Below are positions 10,982 to 21,400 of a stretch of 64,000 nt of DNA, piece by piece (positions within the stretch are counted from its first letter, which is position 1; each line of letters opens with the position of its first letter). Below the pieces are notes generated by a model. The model did not search any database, had not been told where the DNA came from, and worked only from the letters and a program-made list of their open reading frames with translations. The translations under genes were made by a program, and so were the position numbers. Source of the stretch: Oreocharis arfaki (Eukaryota; Chordata; Aves; Passeriformes; Paramythiidae); contig VZRR01011618.1 in the NCBI GenBank assembly GCA_013398015.1, positions 1,864,298-1,928,297 of the forward strand. Direction: 5' to 3'.

Positions 10982-13900
10982 GTGAGCGGGGCGGCCCGGC
11001 GGGGCGGCGGCGGGGCGGCGAATCCCGGCGCGGGCTGACGCGGTCGCTCTGTGCCCGCAGGAGGAGCTGACGCCGGGCGTGGTGTTCGTGGGGCATCTCC
11101 CGCGGGGCCTCTGTGAGCCGCAGCTCCGCGAGTACTTCGGGCAGTTCGGGACGGTGATGCGGCTGCGGCTCTCCAGGAGTAAGAAGGTGAGGAGCGGCCC
11201 CGGCCGCTGCCCCGCGGCTGCGGCCCGCGCGGTACCGGAGTGCGGCGGAGCGCTCGCAGCCGGCTGCCTGAGGCCGGGCGGGGCAGTCTCCGTGACCTCT
11301 GGGGCTCCCCCCCTTGCCCAGCATGGGCCTCGAGAACGCGCAGAGGCCGCAGCGCCCTGAGGCCCTCGGGAGCCCCACGTGGGACGCGGTGGGGCCGTGC
11401 CCGGACGCACCGGCGGGGCCGGGGACTGTCTCCGGCTGCGAGGCGGCTGGGCCACGGCTCTTGTGGTCCTTCCTTCGTAAGTAAATTCGCTGCAGTGGGA
11501 GGTGCCGCTGTGCACCAGTTCAAGGTACAACGTGAAGTGCCACGATTCTGTTTTAACTTGTTGTTTTGTATTCGATAAATATAATTTCTTCTCACTTCTG
11601 AGTTTGCCGTCACGTTATAAGACTATTCTATAAGCATGGAACAGCAGAACAGCAGCCAAGCAGGGCAGATTTGGTTTTTTAACAAGTATATATACTGGCA
11701 AGCAGTTTTGTGTGCAAATACTTATTTTACAAATATTGTCATAGCAGTTTAGGACTAAATCCGCTGCTTTTCACAATTTCAGTGAACTTTCTGAAATTAC
11801 ATGTGGTTAGCTGAGAATGGGCTATGATTTCAGAAGAAGAAAATAATTTTAATAGAGCTCTTCAGGTACGACAGCATTGTTTCAGGTTTCTTTCTTGTCA
11901 CTCACAGACTGGAGCCAGCAAAGGCTATGCATTTATGGAGTTTGAGTCTGATGATGTGGCCAAGATTGTTGCAGACACAATGAACAACTACCTGTTTTCT
12001 GAGAGACTGCTGAAGTGTAAGTATAAGCTGACTTTTAAGTCCTCAAGCATGCAAAGGAAACCTGTAGTTATTTCAGTTATCTTTTTTGACTGTGCGTAGA
12101 ATCTTAGGGTTTTTTAAATGAAATTTTGTCCCAGAAGTATCTTCTGTGGGGCTGATCTTTTCATTTTGTGTGAAGAACATGCTCAGCAGCCTTTTGGTCA
12201 CTACTGCTGTTTTTTTCTCGGGGCTGATACTGCTCTTAGTGTGATTGTGTGGCATGAAATCTCAGGGTGTGGATGGGTTGGGGTGTAGAGACAAACACAG
12301 AGTTCCTTTCATGTGGAAACTCCTTGGCATTTGTACCAGCTGCAGCTGTTGTCTGTAAGGCTTCACATAAGGGGCTCTTTTGATTAAAAGATTGATGAAA
12401 TCACTGAGTTTCTCAGACACAGTGACAGTAAAACTTTCTTGGTAAAGGATTATGAGTTAGATGTTGTAAAACAATTTTCTCTGATCTTTCTGGGTGAAAC
12501 TGTTGAAGTCTTTCATCCATCCATCCATCTGTTTTTCTTACTGGCTGATGATCCAGTGACCGTTTCAGTGTTCCTAAATCGCTGCACCAGCACGGTGTTG
12601 TAGCCATGAGCGGTGTTGTGTGAGTGCCCCTGGCTGGAAGGGGAGCTCTGCTGTAACCCCATGTCCTGTGTGTGGTACAGGTCAGTTCATGCCTCCTGAA
12701 AAGGTCCATGAAAACCTCTTCAAAGACTGTGACAAGATCTTTAGGAAGCCTTCTCAGCCAGCTGTCCGGCGGTACAACAGGACCCGCTCCCTCGTGGAGA
12801 AAGCCAGGATGACAAAGCGCCTGCTGCGCAAGGAGAGGCTTTTACGGAAGAAGCTGGCTGAAAAGGGCCTCCAGTATGACTTCCCAGGATTTGTAAGTTT
12901 TTGGCATTGTTTCAATGGATGTGCTAAGCAGGATGTGTTTCTAGGGTTTTGCTGAATACATGGAAATTGTGTGTTTTGTGTGGAACTGGCAGAAGCACTG
13001 GAGCCCCAGGGAGGCTCACTTGTGTTAGGAGCTGCATAGAAGCTCCAGGAGTTCAGGGTGGTGCTGTTGCTGGGCTGCACTCCATGTGCCTGTAGAGAAG
13101 TAAGTAACAGCAAAGGGGAGATGTTCCTTTTCTTCTGTTGGTACAAGCAGTTGGATGTTCTGTGGTTTAATACTGGAGTGCAGATCACCAAAGAGCAAAG
13201 GGGCTTTGCCTGAGCCCTCTGGGAGGCTTTGGCAGGACTGGGGTTTGAAGGCAGGTCCCAAGACCAGAACTTCTATCCACAGCCCCTGCATGTTCCTCCT
13301 ATGCAGAGAGCTTGGGTAAAGTATTTGAATTGAAAGCAATTAATGCTGTTTAACGTGGAGAGTTTTTAAAATGCACAATAGCACCTTTTCTTGTGTTGCT
13401 TTGGGTGTTTCTGTTCAAACCAGATCACCTCTGTGTCAGTCAGTTTATTACTTCAAACCCATTTGCCAGAGCAAAGACTTTGCAGTTATGAAACAAAGGA
13501 ACCTGTGAACTGTTAGGTGTTCACATCTTCACACGAGCATGTAGTGATCCACCTGATCTGTCTTGCTTCCTAGGCTTCACAGGCACTTTCCAAAAAGAGA
13601 AAAAAAGTTAAAACATCCAAGAAATCAAAACTGAACGTTTCTTTGAGCAGCCAGGTAAGATGGACCAGTCCTGGTGGTGTCCAGTACCACCATTCACACT
13701 GGGGCAGGTGTTTAAAGTCTTCAGCTGGCATCTTCATACTGATTTGACGCACAAAAACCTTGACATTGTTTGCTTGAGAGATATTTGTGCCAGAAGTAGC
13801 TCCTTTGAGATGTATTAACACTCTTGAATGGGGGAGGGTGATTGAATCCTCATGGTTCTTTCTCCTGTGGGAGCATTCAGCAGCAAAGGCTTCTGCTCAG

Positions 13901-15012
13901 CACGTTGTAACCAGCAGTGCCAGTCCTTCGGTGTGTCTGCTGTCAGCCTCTGCTGTTCAGCACTCCCTTGGGGCTGGGGGAGTGCAGGTTGCTGGGACAG
14001 GCACCTGTACACCCCCTGCACCTGTGCTTTAAACTGAGATTACATGATCTCCTTGATGGAGTTCTTCTGTTGGGCCACGTCACAGTGCCAGCCTGTTTTG
14101 ATACAAGGGCAGTCCCCATTTCCATAGTGTACTGTCTCTCCTACCCCATGCTCTCCAGGCATGGTATTTGGTGTTTCAAAAACTGGTGCCAGGGAAAAGT
14201 AGCAGTAGGATGAAAGGGAAGTTCAGGTCATCAGGACTGAGATTTGGGGTGCTGACGGTCTGAAAAGTCTGTAAGGCATTAACATTTCTGTTCTGTTTCA
14301 TCACTGTTGTGAGTTTGGGGAGGGGGTGTTTGGAGATTTTTATTATTACTGGATTTACTTGTGATAATTGGGGCATGGCTGGTTGTGAGGAAGATGGGAT
14401 AACTAATACATTTTGTCATCTGAGTTCTGAGGACTTACTGAGGTAATGAGGCTGGGATGTTTCAGCTGTGCTGTGAACTTGAATGTGGCATTTCTGTATG
14501 CCTGTCTCAAATATACTCCCCCGCCCCGTTGCCCTGATTCTCTTCCACTTGACTTTCTTGCTGCTTTGAGTCAGGAAATACAAAGTTTAGAAAGCAAATG
14601 TGCATTACAACATATTAGAAAATGTGAATTAATTCACATTTGCCTTTCACATACACTTCTTTGAAGGTGACATTTCTGTCCACAGAAATAATGTCTACAA
14701 AAGTAGCTAGTTATAAAACAAAAGCAATTTTCTGAGGGAGAGCTGGGCTGAGCTGTCTTGTGGTAACACAGAGGCAGTGAAAACTTTCTCTGGCAGATGG
14801 CTTTGCAGTGAACCCTGTTTTTCTGATCTCTTCAGGATCCTACTCCAGTCTGTACTCCAGCAGTGCTCGAGCGCCGGAAAGCTGCTAAGGTGGATGATGA
14901 CACAGAGGACGATGAAGTAACTCTCAGGCTTCCCTCTGCCAGTGTTAAGAATGCTGTGCAGAGACCAAAGAAGCACCCAAGGCAAAGACCAAGCCTGAAG
15001 AAACAGAAATAG
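10838..15012 (+). CDS. NIFK: NIFK, nucleolar RRM protein interacting with Ki-67 FHA, complete, 6 exons
   Basis: NIFK is a nucleolar RNA-binding protein involved in pre-rRNA processing that binds the FHA domain of Ki-67 in mitosis after phosphorylation. Exons are 10838-10981, 11061-11186, 11908-12016, 12681-12892, 13574-13654 and 14836-15012. They join in frame to 282 aa (human 293) with consistent GT-AG sites. A single RRM is built from exons 2-4: RNP2-like VVFVGHLP (55-62) and RNP1-like KGYAFMEF (95-102). FMPPEKVH follows at about 129-136. A lysine/arginine-rich stretch (KRLLRKERLLRKK) is in exon 4. Exon 6 keeps PTPVCTP (226-232), the phospho-threonine docking segment for Ki-67, followed by LERRK. 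The N-terminus is Ala-rich, begins MAAEAAMAAEAP and differs from mammals. A second in-frame ATG at 10856 could also start translation, but the first has the better context (A at -3, G at +4). Confidence 0.95.
11061..11186 (+). CDS. NIFK: NIFK coding exon 2 (RRM, RNP2)
   Basis: This exon has 42 codons after GTGCCCGCAG and before GTGAGG. It encodes EELTPGVVFVGHLPRGL and then REYFGQFGTVMRLRLSRSKK. The beta-1 strand with RNP2 and the first helix of the RRM are present. Confidence 0.95.
11187..11907 (+). other. NIFK: NIFK intron 2
   Basis: The first part (to about 11480) is still CpG island and the rest is A/T-rich. No gene was seen. Confidence 0.8.
11908..12016 (+). CDS. NIFK: NIFK coding exon 3 (RRM, RNP1)
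   Basis: This exon is 109 nt, after CACTCACAG and before GTAAGT. It encodes TGASKGYAFMEFESDDVAKI and then VADTMNNYLFSERLLK, the RNP1 strand and second helix. It ends one base into Cys127. Confidence 0.96.
12017..12680 (+). other. NIFK: NIFK intron 3
   Basis: No gene was seen. A short (CATC)n microsatellite lies at about 12512-12530. Confidence 0.8.
12681..12892 (+). CDS. NIFK: NIFK coding exon 4
   Basis: This exon is 212 nt, after GTGTGGTACAG and before GTAAGT. It encodes QFMPPEKVHENLFKDCDKIF, PAVRRYNRTRSL and a basic KERLLRKKLAEKGLQYDFP. The last block matches the human RKKLAKKGIDYDFPS segment. Confidence 0.96.
12893..13573 (+). other. NIFK: NIFK intron 4
   Basis: No gene or clear repeat was seen. 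Confidence 0.75.
13574..13654 (+). CDS. NIFK: NIFK coding exon 5
   Basis: This exon has 27 codons between CTTCCTAG and GTAAGA and keeps phase 0. It encodes a Lys-rich linker (KKRKKVKTSKKSK) that fits the basic, low-complexity middle of NIFK and could act in nucleolar targeting. It is less conserved than its neighbours and is supported mainly by splice sites and frame. Confidence 0.85.
13655..14835 (+). other. NIFK: NIFK intron 5
   Basis: No gene was seen. The intron contains a perfect 22-bp palindrome at 14620-14641. Confidence 0.8.
14620..14641. repeat. Perfect 22-bp palindrome
   Basis: The left half AAATGTGAATT (14620-14630) is followed directly by its reverse complement (14631-14641). 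A nearby GCAAATGTG at 14594-14602 is also the exact reverse complement of CACATTTGC at 14635-14643, giving an alternative stem. Confidence 0.9.
14836..15012 (+). CDS. NIFK: NIFK coding exon 6 with stop
   Basis: This exon has 58 codons plus TAG after TCTCTTCAG. It opens DPTPVCTPAVLERRK, the conserved Ki-67 FHA-docking segment (T227 and T231 here correspond to human T234 and T238). An acidic DDDTEDDE and a very basic tail ending LKKQK follow. Confidence 0.95.
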   Translation, partial: DPTPVCTPAVLERRKAAKVDDDTEDDEVTLRLPSASVKNAVQRPKKHPRQRPSLKKQK

Positions 15013-15415
15013 ACTTAATTTTTTGTGGCTGTAGCCATGTTTTTCTCAACTTAAAAACTATTGAGGTGGAGCTTCTACTGGGTCTGCTGCCCTGGTTTGG
15101 TTCATCCTGCCTAGACTGGTTCAGTTTTTCTTAGGCAAGGACCCTGTTCACAAATCCTCTCCATCTGGTTTAGCCATTAAGGGACCTATGGTCTGCTCTG
15201 CCTAGGAAGATTTTCTTTACTTTGTGCTCAGAAGTGCCCGTGCTGTGACACAGCTACAGTCATGCCACAATCTTCAGTTAATTTTGTAACTCGTGTCTAG
15301 CACTCATTTTTTGGAAAGAAAATGTGAGGCTGTCCATTCAGAGCTTGCTAATGCAAGCAACTGTATCTTAAATTTATAATTAATGACAGGTTATTAAAAA
15401 AATTACCATTTTTCA
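15013..15415 (+). other. NIFK: Probable NIFK 3' untranslated region
   Basis: The sequence runs from the stop codon to about 17 nt past an ATTAAA signal at 15393-15398. A GT/T-rich stretch follows at about 15425-15475. No canonical AATAAA is closer. Confidence 0.5.
15393..15398 (+). terminator. NIFK: Poly(A) signal ATTAAA, probable NIFK transcript end
   Basis: ATTAAA is the commonest variant signal. The downstream TGGCTCTTGGTAGTGGTTC and the following T/GT-rich bases fit a cleavage-stimulating element. Confidence 0.45.
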
Positions 15416-18400
15416 CCTTTCTTGGCTCTTGGTAGTGGTTCTTCTGTTTAACTGAATGTCTGTGTTCTGTGTGAGTTCTCATATATTGACAGCAATTGAG
15501 GGTCTCGAGAAGATGCACCAATAACCAGAGCAGTCTGGGTTCTGCTGGCAGTCCTGTTGTCCTTTGTCACTGCATTTCAGTTTCACTGCCTGCATGGAAC
15601 AAGGGTATCTTCTGCTCCAGGGGGTGATAAGCACACTGAAATATTGTAATAACCAGGAGTGCAAAGGCAGATTTTTGTCAGCAGTAGTATGGGTTCAGAG
15701 AACTGAGTGTAGCTTTTTGTAAGGCATTAAGATTCATTCTTGTTCCAGCTAGCTTGTCATTGCAGATGGCAGATATCCAGTCCTGTTTGAACGGGCAGTT
15801 TGACTGTGCAGTTAGAATTTGGATTTTAATGCAAGTCTTAGATTATAGAAATCCCATTTTGGGTTCTGTGCACATACTTAGCCTTCATCTTTTGTTGTCC
15901 GAGATGAAATACTAATGCTGTTGGCTGCTGGTCAGGCTTGGCAGAAGATTTCAGAGGAAAGCCCAGGTTATAATAACCAGCTAGGTAGGTGGCTGGCACT
16001 AATTCCTTGGCTATTTTAAGACTTGAAGTCCTGGCAGAGAAAAATTAATCTAAACCGTTGGCCTTGCTGATTCTGATCTCTCTGGCCTGATCACTGGAAT
16101 AATTGTAGGGTCATAATGACATTGTCGTGGTGACTCAGATCATTCTCCTTTGTTGAGGAAGCCACTTGGATGAGTGCATCTCTGTATCAAATGCTTGCCA
16201 CCTTGGGTGGGCCAGGGGAATCTCTTCACCAGCCCAGTGGTCACGGGCAGTCCTTGCCTTTTAATGGAAGTGTTGCTGTGTACATCTGCAGGCTTCCTTC
16301 CCTGTGCGTTGTTTGATGAGAAACAGGCAGTGCTTGCACCCCAAACCCGTGGGAAATGCATGCTCAGCCAAGGCTTGAGATACACATTATCACAATGGTT
16401 GGCAGAAATTGCTTATCTGTTTATATCTGATGTGCAGCTCTGGGAAGACTTCTACCTTGACATCATACAGCAGAGAGCAGCAGAACAGAAGCAAAATGCA
16501 TCTGCCCAGAGCAGACAGTTTTCTTTTGAAGTTCCTGGCTTTGTGTTGGGCACATAAAGATGGCAGTTGGGGCAGGATGAGCCAGAAATGTGGCTGCGTT
16601 TCTCCTGGTGGGAGCTGAATCTCCTGGCGCCAGGCGGGGGCAGCACGACTCGGCTGTGTGGACGTGCCGCAGCACAAGGGTTCTGGGTTTGTAAGGAAAC
16701 CGTCTCTCCAGGCAGAGCGGAGCGAGCGGCTGCATTGGTGTGACTCACGGGTCTCTAACACGGCTTGAGAATACATGGGAAACCTGACACTGATCTTAAC
16801 CAGAAACGCCCATTTCTGTGGTGTTGCAGAAGTGCTCCTTCCTAGGCTGTCGAGTTAAAGCTGCTCTTAAAGAAATGTAGTTTATTTAGAGTAACTTCTC
16901 AGGTGCAGTTCCACATTTCTCAAAGCCTGAGTATCTCCATTCCTGTGCTTCCTGTTCCAATGCCTTGGCCTGCATTTGGAACCTGTAGTTGCTTTCTTCC
17001 CACTCAGCTTCTGTTGCTGTGCTCCTCTCTGTGCCCAGTGTTCTGCCCCTGCCTGTGTCCACTTGCTGCTTTCTTCCATGTTTGACTCAGTGGCTTTTCT
17101 CATGCTGCTTGCAGTGCCAGGGCCCTCCTGTCTGGCTGCATGAGTTCCTGCATGTCCCTTGCATGAGGGACTTTGAATTCTGCAGGTCTCTTGGAAAGGT
17201 TTGTGCCTTGAAGCTAAAACCCTGGCTGCTGCTGGCTCTCCAGAGTCACATAGCAGTGCGAGCCTTGATGGGAAGAAGTTCAAGAAAACTGCTTACAATA
17301 AGGGTTGCTTCCTGCTGTAGCTTTCCTTTCCCTTCCTTTTGTTTGTTCATCTTCCTTCAATTGAGATCAGCTTAGATGGCAATTCTGAAAAGCAAGGAAG
17401 CAAAAGTCTGTTGTTTGGGGAAAGCACAACAATACCCAGGCTACAGCAAGGAACTCTAGGCAGAAGGGCAGCTTTTCTTGGTGATAGTTTCTGTTTTTAG
17501 GCTGCCTGTGTTATTAATATACTGCTGTCCAGGGAGATGTACGTAAGCAGAAATTCAGACACCTGATACTTGCCAAACATAGTTTCCATAGCCCGTGGAC
17601 AGATGTGCTGTGTCATGAGTTATGCCCCAGTCCCTGCACTGATTTTTATTTCTCATCTCTCAATCTCTCTCTAAACAGTCATTTATTTGTTCATCTTGGA
17701 CAAACACAAACCTCCTGGCCACTGATTTTAGGGCAGGCTCCAAGTTGTTTTTACTGGGATGCTAGGAGTGTTGGGGCTGTGGTTTCAAGGCATGACTTGC
17801 AAGTGCTTTGCCTTTCAGTTATGAATGACTTTGTGGAGTTGTTTTGCAGAACACTCATGTATGTACTATTGCTTTCAGGATTAAGATACTTAAGTGCTAG
17901 CCAAGCCTGCTAATTTACACTCATTTATTACAATTTCTCTGTTTTGCAGGAGGGAGCAGGGTTTAAGAGTGTTCATCATTTCCTGGCACATGAAGTACTG
18001 GAAGTAAAAGAAGAATGGGGGGTAGGGAGGGTGGGGGAGAAAAGCAGAATTGGCTGCAAGATAGAGGGGAGAAAGGAACGATGAAACCAATGCTTACTTC
18101 TTAAGAAAAAGATACTGGTGAATGTGGCAGGGTTAGACTGCTCAAAATTAAAGATGAAGTTTTATGTTTTCCTACTTGTTTTGCCTGTTAGATGTGCTGT
18201 GGGATGCCCAGGCTGCACAGAGCATGAGGAGCGTGCTGCCATCACAGTCCAAGTGCTGGTGCTTGCTCACGAGCCAAGTGGAGGAGGAGAGCAGGCTGGG
18301 CAAGTGACACTTGCTCTTGCCAGTACCAAGCCTGTTTGCTTGCATACCTGGCTTTGGAAATGGCTGCAGCCCTGGGGGGCAAGACTAAAACCTGTCTGCA

Positions 18401-21400
18401 AATGGCTCATGGTACAAGGGAGGACTTGGGTGTGGTTCTGAGGGGTGGCATGCTCTCCTTTCCACATAATGCACCAGTGAGGCAGAGGGGAGCTCCAGCA
18501 CATTCCCCCTCTCCCAGCTTTCTCTTCAGAGTGCTGGGGTATTTGGCTCTCACTTTGCTGTGCGATGCAGCTGGCCGGGGTGGGCTGTGCTGTGTGAGGT
18601 GCTGTGCACATCCCTGCCCTGGGCAGGGTGCAGCAGGTGAAAGCTGTGCGAGCAAGTAACAGGAGTACAGTGAATGTGATCTCCATTATGTGTTTTCCAG
18701 GAATACCCACAAATCCTCCTGGATCAGACTCCTTCATTGTCCAAGATGTTGTTCAAACACATCCTTTTTTCCTGAGTTTGCAATCTAAACTCCAAATTCT
18801 TGAAACTTCTAACTCTAGGCACCAATAATCTGCGCTTCGTAGCCAGAGATATGCTGGGGACCACCCCAGGGTGCTGCTGGAACGGTGGGGAGGCCATTCC
18901 ATGTGTCAGGCTGCTGCTGGCACTGCTAATGCAGGCACATCCCTCCTCGCCCAAGGGCAGCAGCTGTCAGAGCAAGCTGAGGAACTGTGTGAGTGAGAAT
19001 TCCTAAACTGAAAAACTTTCTTCCATGCAGGGTGCAGCAAGGCATCTCATCACTTCTGCCACCCAGCATTAATTAAGCATATGGCAGGAAAAGAGATCTT
19101 GGCTGTCCTGGGTGCCTGGAGTAGTTACACACCGCCATGTCTGTGGCCAGTAACCATGTGGCTCTCCTGTGCTGGGAAAGGAAAAGCTACAGAGAAGCTC
19201 CTACACAAGTCTTGGCTCTGATCAGGGAGGAAAATGCTGGTTTATGATTGTCTTCACATGTGTTGTTGAACAGAGGCAGAACTGTGAGGACTAACTCTGC
19301 AGGACTTTGAGGTAGGTGTCTGCAGTGAGCCACAGGCACTGGGGTCGCTTCCTTTCCCTGTCTGCCCATTTGATCCATCACATGGAGTCTGGGGCTTGGC
19401 CTGGATTTGAAACTTGTTGTTTTAAAGAACAGGAAGGAAAGAAACTAATAAATCCCATTTTTATGATGGTGACTTTGGAAAGCCCTGTTCTTTTCTGTGT
19501 GTTTTTCCAGTGCTGACTGAGAGGAGCCTTAGTGAGCAGGTGCAGACCTGGAAGTTGGGCTGCTTGCCCTGCAGTGAGGCATTGCTGCCAGTTTCCCACA
19601 AGGGTTTGCACAAACTCCCAGTTTGCTGTGTACTGTTTTTTTTAAAACAAGCAGGAAAATAGAGTTCTGTCAGGGTGGCTTCACGAGGCTGAGAGCATTG
19701 CAGCACTTTGAGGGTGAAGGCAGGACTTGCCTCTCTGCTGTGCCTGCTCAGTTACTGTTTCTCAGACAAGGCAGCCATGCAGTGAGGAGTGAGCAAGGTC
19801 TGTGCCAGCTGTGCGGCAGCAGCAGCAAAGCTCCTTTGTCACCTGCAGTATTTTTATTTCTGTTGATGTGAGAGCTGGAAGGGTCCTGGTGTGGTTTTCA
19901 GGTGCTAGGCTGCATTTGCACGTCTGCCTGTTAGAAGAGGGCTGGGTTCATCTGCCCAGAAGCGATGACAGAGGAAATGTAAGACAAATCTATAAAGTTT
20001 TCCTTCAGCTATCCCACACAAAGACATGATATTTGTGGTTTATTAACAGGACAATGCTTAAAGTGTGTTCTGTTGAACTGTATCCTTAAAAACAAATTCC
20101 AGGTTTGGAGCTGCTGGAGCTTTGTGGCTGGTCTGGCAGGAGCTGTGCAAGTGCAAGAGACTAGTTCCAGAGGCAGTATGGATTCCTTTAAGGCAAACCT
20201 GTCTGTTGGTGTAATGTCAGTGCAGCCACATCAGATGAATCACAGCCTAAGTTTTTATCCTGAGAACTACTACCTCAGCTTTTCTCCCCCATCAGCTCAT
20301 CATTTTACAGGATGAAATCCTGATGTGTTAATATATAGTACAGAATCAACCAGCCGGTTGTTAAAACTCATTTGGAGTTGGTGATTTGGACAGTTGGGTT
20401 TGGGTGGGCTGTTTGCTGTGTTGCCATTAAATGTCAGCGCTCTCATTGCATTCTGTAAGAGCTTCCATTAATTTCAGTAGAAATCTGCATTTGGGGTGAA
20501 GGGTGACCTAATCTTTAAAAGGATCTTAATCCACTTAGCCTCTCTTGCAAAGCTCAGCATTTTTTCCTTGTCAGGAGCAGACTGCATTCCTAACCTTGAT
20601 GTGTCACTTTCCAGTTGGCTTGATATTTGGGTGAGGATAAAAAGGAAATGTTTTTCAAAGATTGAAAGAACCCATGCTGGTAAGGTATGTGCACGTGTGA
20701 TGTGCAAGTATTAAAAAAAAAAAGGAGTTATGAGCATAATTGTGTTTGGATGGTGGAAAAAAGATAAAATAATATTAGGGATGACTATAGAGAACACGCC
20801 CAGAAGAGGTAAATCCATTTGAAAGTGTAAATGGGAAACGATGAGGGAAGCGGAAATGGGGATGAAATGTTGTTTAATGTAAATTTAAGTGCAAGACAAC
20901 AATAGGACTCTTTTCAGTTTGACCTGTAAATGTGTCTTCCCAGAGGCCTGATGGCAGCCAGCAAAAATACAGTCTCTGATGCAAATACAAGACCTGGTGC
21001 CCATGCCTCGGTAAGACCAGAGGTGATCTTCCAGGCTATTGCATTAAATTTAGCACAGCTCAGAAAGCATGGAAAACTCTTGCCAGTAGCCTGCATTCAA
21101 TTTTGGGGGGTTTCAGCTCAGGCTCTTGTCACAAAACAAAGAATGCCAAAATTAACACTAATTGGTACCTTCCCTGATGTTTGGTCAGGGAGAATGAACC
21201 ATTCCCTGTCTCTCTGGAGGCAGTCACTCCAGGTCAGGGGAAGAAGCCTGTGGGGATGTTGCATGGCTGACAGGACCTTCCTGCCAACGGGAAATCTCGA
21301 ATCCGACCCAATTCACACTGCCTGAAGACTACCTGCTTTGTACGGGATGTTTCTCCTTGGGTGGCCAAATGTCTGCAAGGAGTGAACACACGCAGACGTG

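Larger units (their letters stand above)
10150..11480. promoter_or_regulatory. CpG island and bidirectional TSN/NIFK promoter
   Basis: GC- and CpG-dense DNA covers the first exons of both genes. The start codons are at 10463 (TSN, minus) and 10838 (NIFK, plus), leaving 374 bp between them for both promoters and 5'UTRs. Visible elements are GC boxes (GGGCGG at about 10588 and 10662, GAGGGCGGGCC at about 10724), an ETS-type CACTTCCGG at 10811-10819 just upstream of NIFK, a CRE-like TGACGCA at 10806-10812, and an X-box-like site at 10759-10771. There is no TATA box. This layout is typical of housekeeping divergent pairs. Confidence 0.85.

Noticed and set aside
10454..11613. Long minus-strand frames (358 and 327 codons) opposite NIFK exons 1 and 2
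   Set aside because: They are shadows of the CpG island and the NIFK coding frame, with no domain or conserved motif.
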